From assembly GCF_012641435.1 (NCBI RefSeq), contig NZ_JABAIJ010000004.1, positions 288,428 through 352,427 on the forward strand: DNA of 64,000 nucleotides, read 5' to 3'. A program made the position numbers and the translations under genes. Position 1 is the first letter of the stretch. Each line of letters opens with the position of its first letter. Of this stretch, positions 32,925 to 43,801 are shown piece by piece. Source of the stretch: Rhizobium sp. P38BS-XIX (lineage in GTDB: Bacteria > Pseudomonadota > Alphaproteobacteria > Rhizobiales > Rhizobiaceae). The notes under the pieces are model-generated. The model had not been told where the DNA came from, made no database searches, and saw only the letters and a program-made list of their open reading frames with translations.

Positions 32925-33812
32925 TCACATTCCCAGCCTTTCCCTTTCCTCGATGCGCCAGGCACGCGGCGTCCGGCCTGTCTGCTTGACGAAGAAGCGC
33001 GAGAAATAGGCCGGATCGGCAAAGCCGAGGCGATAGCTGATTTCCTGGACGGTCGCGAAGGTGAAGACGAGTTCGCGCTTGGCCTCATCCAGCAGCTTGC
33101 GCGCGATCAGCTCGTGTGCCCCATGGCCGGTGCGGCTGCGCACGATGCGGCTGAGATGCGCCAGCGATATGCCCAGGCTTTCGGCATAGAATGCGGCCGA
33201 TTTGTGCGAGCGAAAGTGACGCTGGATCAAGCCCTGCAACAGCTCCATCCGACGTTCCGTCTCATCGCCGGAATGTAAGTCTTCGTCGGCTTTTTGAGCG
33301 ATGCGTGCAGTCACTAGCAGGGCCGAGGTCAAATACGCGTCGAGCAGGTCGTTGCGGCCATTGCGGTTGCTGGCAAACTCTTCGCCAAGGCGTTTCAGCG
33401 TACTTGCGACATATGCGGCATCGTCGTTGCGGACGTCGAGCAAAGTCAGGCGCGGATCGGCAAGCCATGTTCCCAGCCTGCTGCGGTCGCCCGGAGAAGC
33501 TTTCAGATGAGAGACCAACACCGTGATGACGAAACCGTCTATGTCACGCGAAAATCGGAAGCCGTGATTGAGTTTGGGTGGCACGGTAATGATGGCGGGC
33601 GGGACAATCGCGTTGGCAAAACCATCAAAGACGGCATCTCCGGATCCGGCGTCTATGTACAAGATCTGAAAGAAACTCTCGTGTCTATGGGGCCGGATCT
33701 CCCAGTGATGAAGGCTGCTACGGGAAGGAATGGTCTCGCAATGCAGCCAGAAATCCGGCTTTCTGCCGGTATTTTCCCCATAAAGCTCGTAGGTCGGCAC
33801 GATCTTGCTCAT
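32925..33812 (-). CDS. pobR: AraC-family regulator of pobA
   Basis: 295-residue regulator with an N-terminal cupin-like effector domain (HHWEIRPHRHESFFQILYI) and a C-terminal AraC HTH pair (FYAESLGISLAHLSRIV; EISYRLGFADPAYFSRFF). In rhizobia and relatives, an AraC-type PobR encoded next to pobA activates it in response to 4-hydroxybenzoate. The ATG at 33812 is chosen because it follows GAGGGAGG and starts the conserved MSKIVPTYELYGE; the frame is open for 34 further codons. It is divergent from pobA (113 bp apart). Confidence 0.92.
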   Translation of the reverse strand: MSKIVPTYELYGENTGRKPDFWLHCETIPSRSSLHHWEIRPHRHESFFQILYIDAGSGDAVFDGFANAIVPPAIITVPPKLNHGFRFSRDIDGFVITVLVSHLKASPGDRSRLGTWLADPRLTLLDVRNDDAAYVASTLKRLGEEFASNRNGRNDLLDAYLTSALLVTARIAQKADEDLHSGDETERRMELLQGLIQRHFRSHKSAAFYAESLGISLAHLSRIVRSRTGHGAHELIARKLLDEAKRELVFTFATVQEISYRLGFADPAYFSRFFVKQTGRTPRAWRIEERERLGM

Positions 33813-33829
33813 GGCTGCCCTCCCTCGCC

Positions 33830-33870
33830 ATGTCCGATTTGTGCAATTTCTTGACCGAAATGTCCATTGC
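33830..33870. promoter_or_regulatory. Candidate PobR direct repeats between pobR and pobA
   Basis: ATGTCC occurs twice in the same orientation, 30 bp apart (33830-33835 and 33860-33865), each followed by an AT-rich ATTTG or ATTGC stretch. Paired direct repeats suit AraC-type regulators. The repeats are short, so this is tentative. Confidence 0.3.
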
Positions 33871-33898
33871 GGATCGACAAGGCGCCGGAGAGACTTGA

Positions 33899-35098
<1,200 letters not shown>

Positions 35099-35105
35099 GC
35101 CTGCG

Positions 35106-36032
35106 TTAGAGCTTCTCGGAGATCTCGCGGGCCGCTTCGCGGATCGTCTGCATCAGGATCGACAAGGGAAGGGTGGGGATGGCATCTGTGCGCACCGTCA
35201 ATCCGACCGGCCCCTTCGTCTCGCTGGTGTCGATCGGCAGGAGCGCTAGCAACCCGTCGTTGACGTCGGTGGCCACAACACCGGCCGAGATGATCCAGAT
35301 GGCGTCGCTCGATCGTACGAAGGCGCGGCCGAACGAGTCGGAAACCGTCTCGATCTGGTTGGGCAATCCGCCGGCGCCGTTGGCGATCAGAAAGCTTTCG
35401 ACAAAGGGACGGATGATCGACCCGCGCGTCGGCATCAGGATTGTGTAGCGGTTGAGGTCGGAAAACAGTGATTGCTGGTCGGATAGCAAAGGGTGGCCTG
35501 CCCTCACGGCAAAAACCACTTGTTCGGAGTAAAGATGTTCGAAGGAAAAACCCGTCATGTTTTCGGGGCTCGCAAGTCGGCCAACGACGAGATCGAGATC
35601 GCCAATACGCAACTGCTCGAGAAGGACCGCGTTTTCGCCAGTGACGATCTTGATGCGGCTCCAGGTCTCTTCCTTGAGAAACAGGTCCATCGCCCGCGGC
35701 ATGATCCGTGTCGAAACCGTGGGCAGCGCGCCGACGCGGATCGGCGGCGCCTCGCCGGAACGCTCCTGCGATACGGAATCAAGACCTTGTCTGAGGGCGG
35801 TCAGAGCCGCGCCCGCGTGGCGGAGAAAGACCTCGCCGTATCGGGTAATTCGGATGCCGCGCCCGTCGCGTTCGAAAACGGTGACGCCAAGCGCCTCTTC
35901 GAGCTCGCGGATCGTCTTGGTGACTGCCGGCTGGCTGATGTTCAGCAGTCCTGCCGCCTTGATCACGCTTTTCTGGCGTGCAACCTCGACAAAGGTTTGC
36001 AGATGGCGGAACTTGATGCGTGCGTCGAGCAT
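35106..36032 (-). CDS. pcaQ: LysR-family regulator PcaQ
   Basis: 308-residue LysR-type regulator: winged HTH at residues about 5-65 (FVEVARQKSVIKAAGLLNIS) followed by a substrate-binding domain (IRVGALPTVSTRIMPRAM, LDLVVGRL). PcaQ activates pcaDCHGB in Agrobacterium and Sinorhizobium, with carboxymuconate-type intermediates as inducers. It is divergent from pcaD exactly as in those species. The ATG at 36032 is used in preference to the TTG two codons earlier. The putative PcaQ site begins 9 bp upstream of the ATG, which suggests autoregulation. Confidence 0.94.
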   Translation of the reverse strand: MLDARIKFRHLQTFVEVARQKSVIKAAGLLNISQPAVTKTIRELEEALGVTVFERDGRGIRITRYGEVFLRHAGAALTALRQGLDSVSQERSGEAPPIRVGALPTVSTRIMPRAMDLFLKEETWSRIKIVTGENAVLLEQLRIGDLDLVVGRLASPENMTGFSFEHLYSEQVVFAVRAGHPLLSDQQSLFSDLNRYTILMPTRGSIIRPFVESFLIANGAGGLPNQIETVSDSFGRAFVRSSDAIWIISAGVVATDVNDGLLALLPIDTSETKGPVGLTVRTDAIPTLPLSILMQTIREAAREISEKL

Positions 36033-36040
36033 GCTCAATC

Positions 36041-36056
36041 ATAACCCTAGAGTTAT
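36041..36056 (+). promoter_or_regulatory. Candidate PcaQ binding site upstream of pcaD
   Basis: ATAACC-CTAG-AGTTAT, in which ATAAC-N6-GTTAT is an exact dyad. It resembles the ATAACC-N4-GGTTAA site reported for PcaQ in Sinorhizobium meliloti and lies 70 bp upstream of the pcaD start in the pcaQ-pcaD gap. Confidence 0.75.
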
Positions 36057-36125
36057 CGTAGAGCCAAGAAATATCATTTTACCTAACCGGATTATAGATA
36101 CAATCTCGCCTCGAGGAGATTTCCA

Positions 36126-36932
36126 GTGCAGTTTGCCCGCATCAACGACGTCAGCATTCACTACCAGATTATCGGTGGCCCCGCCGACAAGCCGGTGCTT
36201 GTCTTTGCCAATTCGCTCGGCACGGATTTTCGGATCTGGCGCGATGTAATCGTGCGGCTGGCGGGCGATTTTGCCATTGTGCTCTACGACAAGCGCGGCC
36301 ATGGCCTTTCCGATCTCGGGCAGATGCCTTATGCCATCGAGGATCACGCAACCGATCTTGCCGGGCTGCTCGATTTCCTTTCGGTGAAGAGCGCCATCAT
36401 CTGCGGCTTGTCTGTCGGCGGGTTGGTCGCGCAGTCGCTGTATCAGCGTCGCCCGGATCTGGTGCGTGCCCTGATCCTCTGCGATACCGCCCATAAGATC
36501 GGTACGGCCGAAAGCTGGAATGCCCGTATCGCGCAGGTCGAGGCTGAAGGCATCGAATCCATCGTCGACGCGGTCATGGAGCGCTGGTTCACGCCTGCGT
36601 TCAGACGTCCCGAGAACGTCGCCTTCGCCGGATACTGCAACATGCTGACCCGCCAGCCGGCTGCGGGATACGCTGCCACATGTGCTGCCCTTCGCGATGC
36701 TGATCTGACTGAAGCAGCCGCCAGGATCGCCGTGCCGACGATCTGCGTCGTCGGCGATCAGGATGGTTCGACGCCGCCGGATCTGGTGCTTTCGACGGCC
36801 AAGCTCATTCCGAATGCGCGCTATGAAGTGATCAAGGACGCCGGTCATATCCCGTGCGTCGAACAACCCGAGGCGTTGACCGAAGTGATCCGTGCCTTCA
36901 TCGACGTCGTCCTGCATGGAGAACAAGCCTGA
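36126..36932 (+). CDS. pcaD: 3-oxoadipate enol-lactonase
   Basis: Alpha/beta hydrolase that opens 3-oxoadipate enol-lactone to 3-oxoadipate. 268 residues with the nucleophile elbow GLSVGG (S96), the oxyanion loop near FANSLGTDFRIW and the late histidine in DAGHIPCVEQPE. It is the first gene of pcaDCHGB. The start is GTG, chosen because GAGGAG precedes it. Its stop overlaps the start of pcaC (TGATG), so the two are translationally coupled. Confidence 0.95.
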   Translation: MQFARINDVSIHYQIIGGPADKPVLVFANSLGTDFRIWRDVIVRLAGDFAIVLYDKRGHGLSDLGQMPYAIEDHATDLAGLLDFLSVKSAIICGLSVGGLVAQSLYQRRPDLVRALILCDTAHKIGTAESWNARIAQVEAEGIESIVDAVMERWFTPAFRRPENVAFAGYCNMLTRQPAAGYAATCAALRDADLTEAAARIAVPTICVVGDQDGSTPPDLVLSTAKLIPNARYEVIKDAGHIPCVEQPEALTEVIRAFIDVVLHGEQA

Positions 36933-37336
36933 TGAACGACCCTACCGTGCCGTCCGAGCGTTATTTGCAGGGTATGGCCACACGCCGCTCCGTGCTCGGC
37001 GACAGCCATGTCGATCGTGCCCAACAGAGCGTGACGGAATTCGATCAGCCATTTCAGGAGCTGATCACGGAGGCCGCCTGGGGACATGTCTGGTCCCGCC
37101 CGACGCTTAGTCGGCGTGAGCGCTCCATCGTGACGATCGCTCTTCTGGCGGCGCTCGGCCAGGACGATGAAGTGGCCATGCATGTGCGCGCAACGCGCAA
37201 CACTGGCGCGACGCGCGACGATATCTGCGAGGCGCTCTTGCATGTGGCGATCTATGCGGGCGTGCCCGCGGCCAATCACGCGATCAAGATCGCCAAGCAG
37301 GTTTTCGAACAGATAGACGCCGAACAGGCGGCATGA
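36932..37336 (+). CDS. pcaC: 4-carboxymuconolactone decarboxylase
   Basis: Decarboxylates 4-carboxymuconolactone to 3-oxoadipate enol-lactone. 134 residues, the usual length for the stand-alone enzyme; in some bacteria it is fused to PcaD, here the genes overlap by 1 bp instead. The CMD-family core is visible in TLSRRERSIVTIALLAALGQDDEVAMHVRA (in parts) and ICEALLHVAIYAGVPAANHA. It is the second gene of the operon. Confidence 0.95.
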   Translation: MNDPTVPSERYLQGMATRRSVLGDSHVDRAQQSVTEFDQPFQELITEAAWGHVWSRPTLSRRERSIVTIALLAALGQDDEVAMHVRATRNTGATRDDICEALLHVAIYAGVPAANHAIKIAKQVFEQIDAEQAA

Positions 37337-38097
<761 letters not shown>

Positions 38098-38098
<1 letters not shown>

Positions 38099-38712
38099 TG
38101 GTACAGGAACTCGGCTATCTCAAGGAAACGCCATCGCAGACGGCAGGCCCTTATGTCCACATCGGCCTGACGCCGAACCACAGCGAGATTGGTGGCGTCT
38201 ACGAAACCGACCTCGGTTCCGTCATGGTCAACGACAAGACGCTTGGCGAGCGCATTACTGTGAGCGGCCGCATTTTCGATGGTGCCGGCGGCCTGGTCAA
38301 GGACGCCGTTCTCGAAATCTGGCAGGCCGACAGCGCCGGGCTTTACAATAGCCCGTCGGAACTGCGCGGCTCGGCCGATCCGAATTTCACAGGCTGGGGG
38401 CGCTGCCCGACCAATTCCACCGACGGCACATTCCGTTTCGAGACCATCAAACCCGGTCGCGTGCCTTTCAAGGATGGCCGCAAGATGGCGCCGCACATCA
38501 CAATCTGGATCGTGGCGCGCGGCATCAATATCGGCCTTCACACGCGCCTGTATTTTCCCGAAGAGACCGCTGCCAATGCAGAAGATCCTTTGCTTCAGCG
38601 TATCGAGCATCGCGATCGCGTTGCGACCCTGATTGCCAGCAAGGAAGGCTCCATCTACACCTTCGATGTCCACTTGCAGGGCGACAAGGAAACGGTTTTC
38701 TTCGATATATAA
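38098..38712 (+). CDS. pcaG: Protocatechuate 3,4-dioxygenase alpha subunit
   Basis: Non-iron partner of PcaH in the ring-cleaving dioxygenase, 204 residues. It shows the intradiol fold segments TPSQTAGPYVHIGL, VLEIWQADSAGLYN and APHITIWIVARGINIGLHTR but lacks the tyrosine and histidine ligand set of the beta subunit, as expected. The ATG overlaps the pcaH stop by 1 bp; pcaB follows after 3 bp. Confidence 0.96.
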
Positions 38713-38715
38713 CCT

Positions 38716-39768
38716 ATGAGTGTTTCACCTTTCGATCATCCATTTCTGTCAGGTCTCCTCGGCGACGAGGAGATTGCCGGTTACTTTTCCGCCAAGGCTG
38801 ATATTCGCGCCATGCTCGCCTTCGAAGCCGCGCTTGCCAAAGCGGAGGCCGGGCACGGCATCGTGCCGCAGGATGCCGCAGTCCATATTGCCGAGGTCTG
38901 CAGCAGTTTCGAGCCGGATCCGCAGAGCCTGAAGACAGCAACGGCTTCCGATGGTGTCGTCGTGCCCGAACTTATCAGGCAATTGCGCAAGGCGGTCGGC
39001 GGGGATTTTGCGCAGCATGTCCATTTTGGCGCGACCAGCCAGGACGTCATCGACACCAGCTTGATGCTGCGGTTGAAGGCCGCTGCTTTCATCCTTGCCG
39101 GACGTCTCTTCGCCACATCGTCGGCGCTTTCCAAATTGGATGAGCGGTTCGGTTCGCATGGATTGATGGCGCATACTCGAATGCAGGCGGCCATTCCAAT
39201 CACGGTTTCCGACCGTCTGAGCGCATGGCGGCACCCGCTTGATCAATATCGGGATCGACTGACACAGGAGAGCTTTCCGCTGCAGTTCGGCGGTGCTGCC
39301 GGGACGCTGGAAAAGCTCGGGCCCAAGGCGTCGGAAATCAGAAACTCGCTGGCGCAGGCGCTCGGCTTGACGGATGAACCACAGTGGCAAAGCCAGCGGG
39401 CGCGTATTGCCGAACTGGCCGGATTGCTATCGATGATTTCAGGCAGCCTCGGGAAGATCGGTCAGGACATTGCGCTTTTGGCGCAAGCCGGCGACGAGAT
39501 CGAGCTTTCGGGCGGCGGTGGTTCCTCAGCCATGCCGCACAAGCAAAATCCGGTTGCTGCAGAAACGCTTGTCACGCTTGCCCGTTTCAATGCCGTGCAG
39601 CTTTCGGGCATTCATCAATCGCTCATCCATGAACAGGAACGCTCCGGCGCCGCCTGGACGTTGGAATGGCTGCTGCTGCCGCCTATGGTCGTAGCGACGG
39701 CGGCCTCGCTGCGCCATGCCGAGCATTTAATCGGGTCGATCAAACGCTTGGGGACGTCAGCGGGATAG
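38716..39768 (+). CDS. pcaB: 3-carboxy-cis,cis-muconate cycloisomerase
   Basis: Member of the fumarase/aspartase superfamily that lactonises 3-carboxymuconate to 4-carboxymuconolactone. 350 residues, on the short side as usual for rhizobial PcaB. Superfamily motifs are HFGATSQDVIDT (103-114) and the signature loop GGGGSSAMPHKQNP (266-279). It is the last gene of pcaDCHGB and completes the set of enzymes from protocatechuate to 3-oxoadipate. Confidence 0.95.
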   Translation: MSVSPFDHPFLSGLLGDEEIAGYFSAKADIRAMLAFEAALAKAEAGHGIVPQDAAVHIAEVCSSFEPDPQSLKTATASDGVVVPELIRQLRKAVGGDFAQHVHFGATSQDVIDTSLMLRLKAAAFILAGRLFATSSALSKLDERFGSHGLMAHTRMQAAIPITVSDRLSAWRHPLDQYRDRLTQESFPLQFGGAAGTLEKLGPKASEIRNSLAQALGLTDEPQWQSQRARIAELAGLLSMISGSLGKIGQDIALLAQAGDEIELSGGGGSSAMPHKQNPVAAETLVTLARFNAVQLSGIHQSLIHEQERSGAAWTLEWLLLPPMVVATAASLRHAEHLIGSIKRLGTSAG

Positions 39769-39784
39769 GCTGATGGTATAATTC

Positions 39785-39800
39785 ATAACCGTATGGGTAT
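39785..39800 (+). promoter_or_regulatory. Candidate PcaQ binding site upstream of pcaM
   Basis: ATAACC-GTAT-GGGTAT, a second match to the PcaQ-type hyphenated dyad, 17 bp after the pcaB stop and 110 bp upstream of pcaM. In Sinorhizobium meliloti PcaQ also controls the pcaMNVWX transporter from such a site. A separate imperfect dyad (39830-39852, ACCATTTCC with GGAAATTGGT) lies closer to the gene. Confidence 0.65.
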
Positions 39801-39910
39801 GGATGGTGACCTTTATTTCATTTTACATTACCATTTCCTATGGGAAATTGGTGGTGATCAGATTTTGAACGATCAAGGGCGGTGCGGGAACGACTGCCGG
39901 GAGGAGAAAA

Positions 39911-41083
39911 ATGAAACGCTTTGTCTTGGCCGCCATCGCGGCAGTCGCTCTGGGTGGTGCTGCCTACGCCGATACCATCAAGGTCGGTGTCATCGGTCCA
40001 TTTTCCGGTCCGTTCGCCTTGCAGGGCAAGAACTTCAAGGCCGGTATCGACGCCTATATGGCAATGAACGGCAAGACGGTTGGCAATGACGAGGTGGAGG
40101 TGGTTTACCGCGACTTGCCGGCCGCTGATCCGGCTCAATCAAAGTCGCTTGCCCAGGAGCTCGTCGTCAAGGAGCATGTGCAGTATCTTGCCGGCTTCTA
40201 CTTTACGCCGGACGCGATGGCCGTAACGCCGATCCTCAAGCAGGCGAACGTGCCAATGGTGATCTTCAATGCCGCGACTTCGGCGATCGTCACGAAGAGC
40301 CCGCTTGTCGTGCGCACATCCTTCACGACCTGGCAGACGTCGACGCCGATCGCCAAGGTCGCCTCTGACGCGGGTGTGAAGAAGGTCATCTCCGTCGTCA
40401 GCGATTATGGTCCGGGTGTCGATGCCGAAAATGCTTTCAAAGCGGGTTTTGAGAAACAGGGCGGTGAGGTCGTTCAAGCGATCCGCATGCCGCTTTCGGC
40501 CAACGACTTCAGTCCGATCATGCAGCGCATCAAGGATTCCGGTGCACAGGGCGTGTTTGCCTTCCTGCCATCCGGCCCGACGACGCTTGGCTTCGTCAAA
40601 GCCTTTAACGAGAATGGCTTGAAGACGGCAGGTATCAAGTTGTTCGCGCCTGGCGACCTGACACAGGAGTCCGACCTCCCGGCGCTCGGCGACGCCGCGC
40701 TCGGCATGCAGACGACCTTCCACTACGCGGTTTCCCACGACTCTCCCGAGAACAAGGCCTTTGTCGCCGCCGCCGACAAGGCGATCGGCAATCCCGCCGA
40801 GCTGACCTTCCCGGCCGTTGGTGCGTTCGACGGCATGCATGTCATCTACAAGATGATCGAGGCAACCGGCGGCAAGCAGAATGCGCAGAAAGCAGTCGAT
40901 GCAGTGAAGGGTCTGTCCTGGGTTAGCCCGCGCGGCCCCGTGACCATCGAGCCGGAGAGCCGGCATATCACGCAGAACATCTATCTGCGCGAAGTCGCCA
41001 AAGGCGACGACGGCAAATACTACAACAAGGAAATCCAAACCTTCGAAAAGCAGGGCGATCCTGGCCTTGCCGCTGCGAAGTAA
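39911..41083 (+). CDS. pcaM: Protocatechuate-type ABC transporter substrate-binding protein
   Basis: Periplasmic binding protein of the branched-chain amino acid (LivJ-like) type I fold, 390 residues, with a signal peptide (KRFVLAAIAAVALGGAAYA). The mature start DTIKVGVIGPFSGPFALQGK is typical of this class, which also contains aromatic-acid binders. Family membership alone would suggest amino acids. The position after pcaDCHGB and the PcaQ-like site upstream match pcaM of Sinorhizobium meliloti, where the system takes up protocatechuate. GAGGAG precedes the ATG. Confidence 0.85.
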   Translation: MKRFVLAAIAAVALGGAAYADTIKVGVIGPFSGPFALQGKNFKAGIDAYMAMNGKTVGNDEVEVVYRDLPAADPAQSKSLAQELVVKEHVQYLAGFYFTPDAMAVTPILKQANVPMVIFNAATSAIVTKSPLVVRTSFTTWQTSTPIAKVASDAGVKKVISVVSDYGPGVDAENAFKAGFEKQGGEVVQAIRMPLSANDFSPIMQRIKDSGAQGVFAFLPSGPTTLGFVKAFNENGLKTAGIKLFAPGDLTQESDLPALGDAALGMQTTFHYAVSHDSPENKAFVAAADKAIGNPAELTFPAVGAFDGMHVIYKMIEATGGKQNAQKAVDAVKGLSWVSPRGPVTIEPESRHITQNIYLREVAKGDDGKYYNKEIQTFEKQGDPGLAAAK

Positions 41084-41096
41084 ACGCGCCTGGACC

Positions 41097-41132
41097 CACG
41101 CCCCCGATCGGAACTCTCCGCTCAGGGGCGTG
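41097..41132 (+). other. Hairpin between pcaM and pcaN
   Basis: CACGCCCC (41097-41104) pairs with GGGGCGTG (41125-41132) in the 90-bp gap after the binding-protein gene, without a T-run. Such hairpins often raise binding-protein over permease expression by protecting the upstream mRNA. Confidence 0.5.
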
Positions 41133-41173
41133 ACGACAGCCATCGCGCAACAACAATCAGACGAGCGATTTCA

Positions 41174-42037
41174 ATGCAAACCGTGCTCAGCATAGCAGTC
41201 GATGCCCTGGCTTACGGCATGGTGCTGTTCGTGATCTCCATCGGCCTTTCCGTCACCATGGGCCTGATGCGCGTCGTCAATCTGGCCCATGGCGCCTTTG
41301 CCATGATCGGTGGCTACATTGCGTCTTATGCCGCGCACGATCTTGGTCTTGGTTACGCCGTTGCCGTCTTGCTGGCGGTGGTCGGTACCGTCATCATCTC
41401 GATCCCGATCGAGCGACTGCTTTACCGGCGCATTTATGGTGCGCCTGAGCTGACGCAGGTGCTGATGACGATCGGCATCACTTTTTGCATCATCGGCATC
41501 GCAAACTACGTCTTCGGCCCAACCTTGAAGACCATTCCCTTACCGGGTGCCCTGCAGGGCTCGGTCGACCTCGGCTTTCGCACGATCGGAACCCACCGTA
41601 TCTTCGCGATCGTCTGCGGTCTCGTAGTCGCGCTGGCGCTCTGGTATCTGATCGAGAAGACCTCTTTCGGCGTGAAACTGCGCGCCTCCGTCGATAATGC
41701 CTCGATGGCGGCCGCGCTCGGCGTGCGGACGGAAATCGTCTACGCCGTCAGTTTTGCCGTTGCCGTCGGCCTTGCTGCCTTCGGCGGGGTCGTCGGAGCG
41801 GAGTTGCTGCCCGTCGAACCCTACTACGCACTTCGCTACATGGTCACTTTCCTCGTGGTCGTTTCCGTGGGCGGCGCCGGCTCCATTTCGGGCGCACTGC
41901 TGGCCTGTCTCATTCTCGGCTGCGTCGATACGACAGGCCGTTATCTCATGCCGGAATATGGGGAGTTTTTCTTCTATCTGGCCGTCATCGCCATCGTCTG
42001 CGTATTTCCGCGCGGCTTTGCCGGGAGACTGAAGTAA
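41174..42037 (+). CDS. pcaN: ABC transporter permease (LivH-type)
   Basis: 287-residue inner-membrane permease of the LivH family with about eight helices. Typical segments are ISIGLSVTMGLMRVVNLAHG near the start and VVSVGGAGSISGALLACLI near the end. One of two permeases that form the channel of the predicted protocatechuate importer. It is 1 bp before pcaV, in one operon with the binding protein and two ATPases. Confidence 0.88.
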   Translation: MQTVLSIAVDALAYGMVLFVISIGLSVTMGLMRVVNLAHGAFAMIGGYIASYAAHDLGLGYAVAVLLAVVGTVIISIPIERLLYRRIYGAPELTQVLMTIGITFCIIGIANYVFGPTLKTIPLPGALQGSVDLGFRTIGTHRIFAIVCGLVVALALWYLIEKTSFGVKLRASVDNASMAAALGVRTEIVYAVSFAVAVGLAAFGGVVGAELLPVEPYYALRYMVTFLVVVSVGGAGSISGALLACLILGCVDTTGRYLMPEYGEFFFYLAVIAIVCVFPRGFAGRLK

Positions 42038-42038
42038 C

Positions 42039-43040
42039 ATGGCTATGACCCTTGAAAGAGAGGCCGCGCCGATGATTGGACATCGCACATTTGGGCGGGA
42101 TTTGATTGCAGTTGCCGTCATCGTCGTCGTGGCTGCCGCCGGCTATCTGCTATTTCCCGAAAATCTTGCTCTCCTGACTCGATTGATCGCGATTGCGCTT
42201 CTCGTGCTCTCGCTGGATCTCGTCACGGGATATTGCGGCGTGGCAACGCTCGGTCATGCCGCGCTGTTCGGTGCGGGTGCCTATGCCGCCGGCATCGCGT
42301 CGGCCCATTACGGCATCAACGATCCGCTTTTGATGACACTTGCCGGCATCGTCGCTGGAGCCATCGCCGGCCTTATATGCGGCGTCGTCATCCTCAGAGC
42401 GCACGGTCTGCCGCAACTCGTTCTGTCCATCGCTCTCATCTATCTCTTCCATGAATTCGCCAACAAGGCCTCGAGCTGGACTGGCGGCAGCGACGGCTTG
42501 TCAGGCATCTCGCCGGATCCGTTGTTCGGCGTTTTCGAATTCGATCTCTACGGACACACGGCCTACATCTATGGCGTCGCGCTCTTGCTGATTGCGCTGG
42601 TGCTATTGCGCTTTCTCGTGCGTTCGCCCTTCGGAATGTTGTGTCGTGGTATTCGGCAGGATCCCTTGCGCATTCGCGCCATGGGAGCTTCGCCGAAGAT
42701 GGCGCTGATCAAGATGTATATGATTTCCGGCGCCGTTGCCGGTATCGGGGGTGCCCTGAACGCCATCTCCACCCAGGTGGTCGGCCTTGACAGTCTCTCT
42801 TTCACGCAATCGGCAGAGGCGCTCGTGATGCTTGTACTCGGCGGTACGGGGTCTCTGTTCGGCGCACTTGCCGGCACGGTGATCTTCATGCTGTTCGAGG
42901 ACTATGTCTCTGCCGCTAACCCGTTTCACTGGTTGACCATCGTCGGGGCACTTTTGATACTGGTGGTTCTCTTTGCACCCAAGGGGATCTATGGCACAGC
43001 CGCTGCCTATCTCGCCCGTCGTCGGGAGGCCCGGACATGA
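42039..43040 (+). CDS. pcaV: ABC transporter permease (LivM-type)
   Basis: 333-residue LivM-type permease, the partner of the LivH-type subunit. It has an extended N-terminus before the helices, and the family segments LALLTRLIAIALLVLSLDLV, GVATLGHAALFGAGAY and LGGTGSLFGALAGTVIF. The stop overlaps the start of the ATPase gene by 4 bp (ATGA). The substrate assignment rests on operon context, as for the rest of this system. Confidence 0.88.
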   Translation: MAMTLEREAAPMIGHRTFGRDLIAVAVIVVVAAAGYLLFPENLALLTRLIAIALLVLSLDLVTGYCGVATLGHAALFGAGAYAAGIASAHYGINDPLLMTLAGIVAGAIAGLICGVVILRAHGLPQLVLSIALIYLFHEFANKASSWTGGSDGLSGISPDPLFGVFEFDLYGHTAYIYGVALLLIALVLLRFLVRSPFGMLCRGIRQDPLRIRAMGASPKMALIKMYMISGAVAGIGGALNAISTQVVGLDSLSFTQSAEALVMLVLGGTGSLFGALAGTVIFMLFEDYVSAANPFHWLTIVGALLILVVLFAPKGIYGTAAAYLARRREART

Positions 43041-43801
43041 GTGCCATTTTCGAGGTCGTCAACCTGAAGAAGGCGTTTGGCGGCCTGACGGTGACAAACA
43101 ATGTGAGCCTGTCGATGGCGCCCGGCGATCGCGTTGCCCTGATCGGCCCGAACGGTGCCGGCAAGACGAGTTTCGTCAACCTCGTCACAGGCAATCTGCC
43201 CGCGGATTCAGGCGAGGTTCGCATCGCCGGTCAGAACGTCAACAAGGTTGATGCCATCGGGCGCGTCAGGCGCGGGCTGGTGCGCTCTTTCCAGGTGACG
43301 CGGCTGTTTCAGGATATGACGCCAGCCGAGCATATTGGTCTTGCAATCCTGCAGCGGACCGGCCGTTCCGGCCGAATGTTCGGTAATTTCCTCTCCATGC
43401 GTGACGTGATGACCGAGGCGGGCGAGCTGCTCGGCACGCTCGGTCTTACGGCACTTGCGCACCGTAAGGTCAGCGAGATCGCCTATGGCCAGCAGAGGCT
43501 TCTGGAAATCGCCGTTGCCATGGCCCTGAAACCGAAAATTCTATTGCTCGACGAGCCGGCGGCAGGCGTGCCGCAGAGCGAGACGGGGCGCATCGAGCAG
43601 GCGCTTGCCGATCTGCCTGCCGACCTCGCCGTGCTGATGATCGAGCATGACATGGATCTTGTCTTCCGCTTTGCCAAGCGCGTGGTGGTGCTCGCCGCCG
43701 GCACGATCATATTCGACGGGTCGCCGAAAGACGTCACTGAGGATGCGCGGGTGCGCGAAGCCTATCTGGGGAGCTACGCCAATGCCGGCCACGCCGCTTG
43801 A
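43037..43801 (+). CDS. pcaW: ABC transporter ATP-binding protein (LivG-type)
   Basis: 254-residue ATPase of the LivG type. Walker A is GPNGAGKT, the signature region reads EIAYGQQRLLEIA (the degenerate LivG form rather than LSGGQ), Walker B is LLLDEPAAG and the switch is MIEHDMDLVF. It overlaps the next ATPase gene by 20 bp. Together the two would energise the LivH/LivM-type channel. Confidence 0.89.
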   Translation: MSAIFEVVNLKKAFGGLTVTNNVSLSMAPGDRVALIGPNGAGKTSFVNLVTGNLPADSGEVRIAGQNVNKVDAIGRVRRGLVRSFQVTRLFQDMTPAEHIGLAILQRTGRSGRMFGNFLSMRDVMTEAGELLGTLGLTALAHRKVSEIAYGQQRLLEIAVAMALKPKILLLDEPAAGVPQSETGRIEQALADLPADLAVLMIEHDMDLVFRFAKRVVVLAAGTIIFDGSPKDVTEDARVREAYLGSYANAGHAA

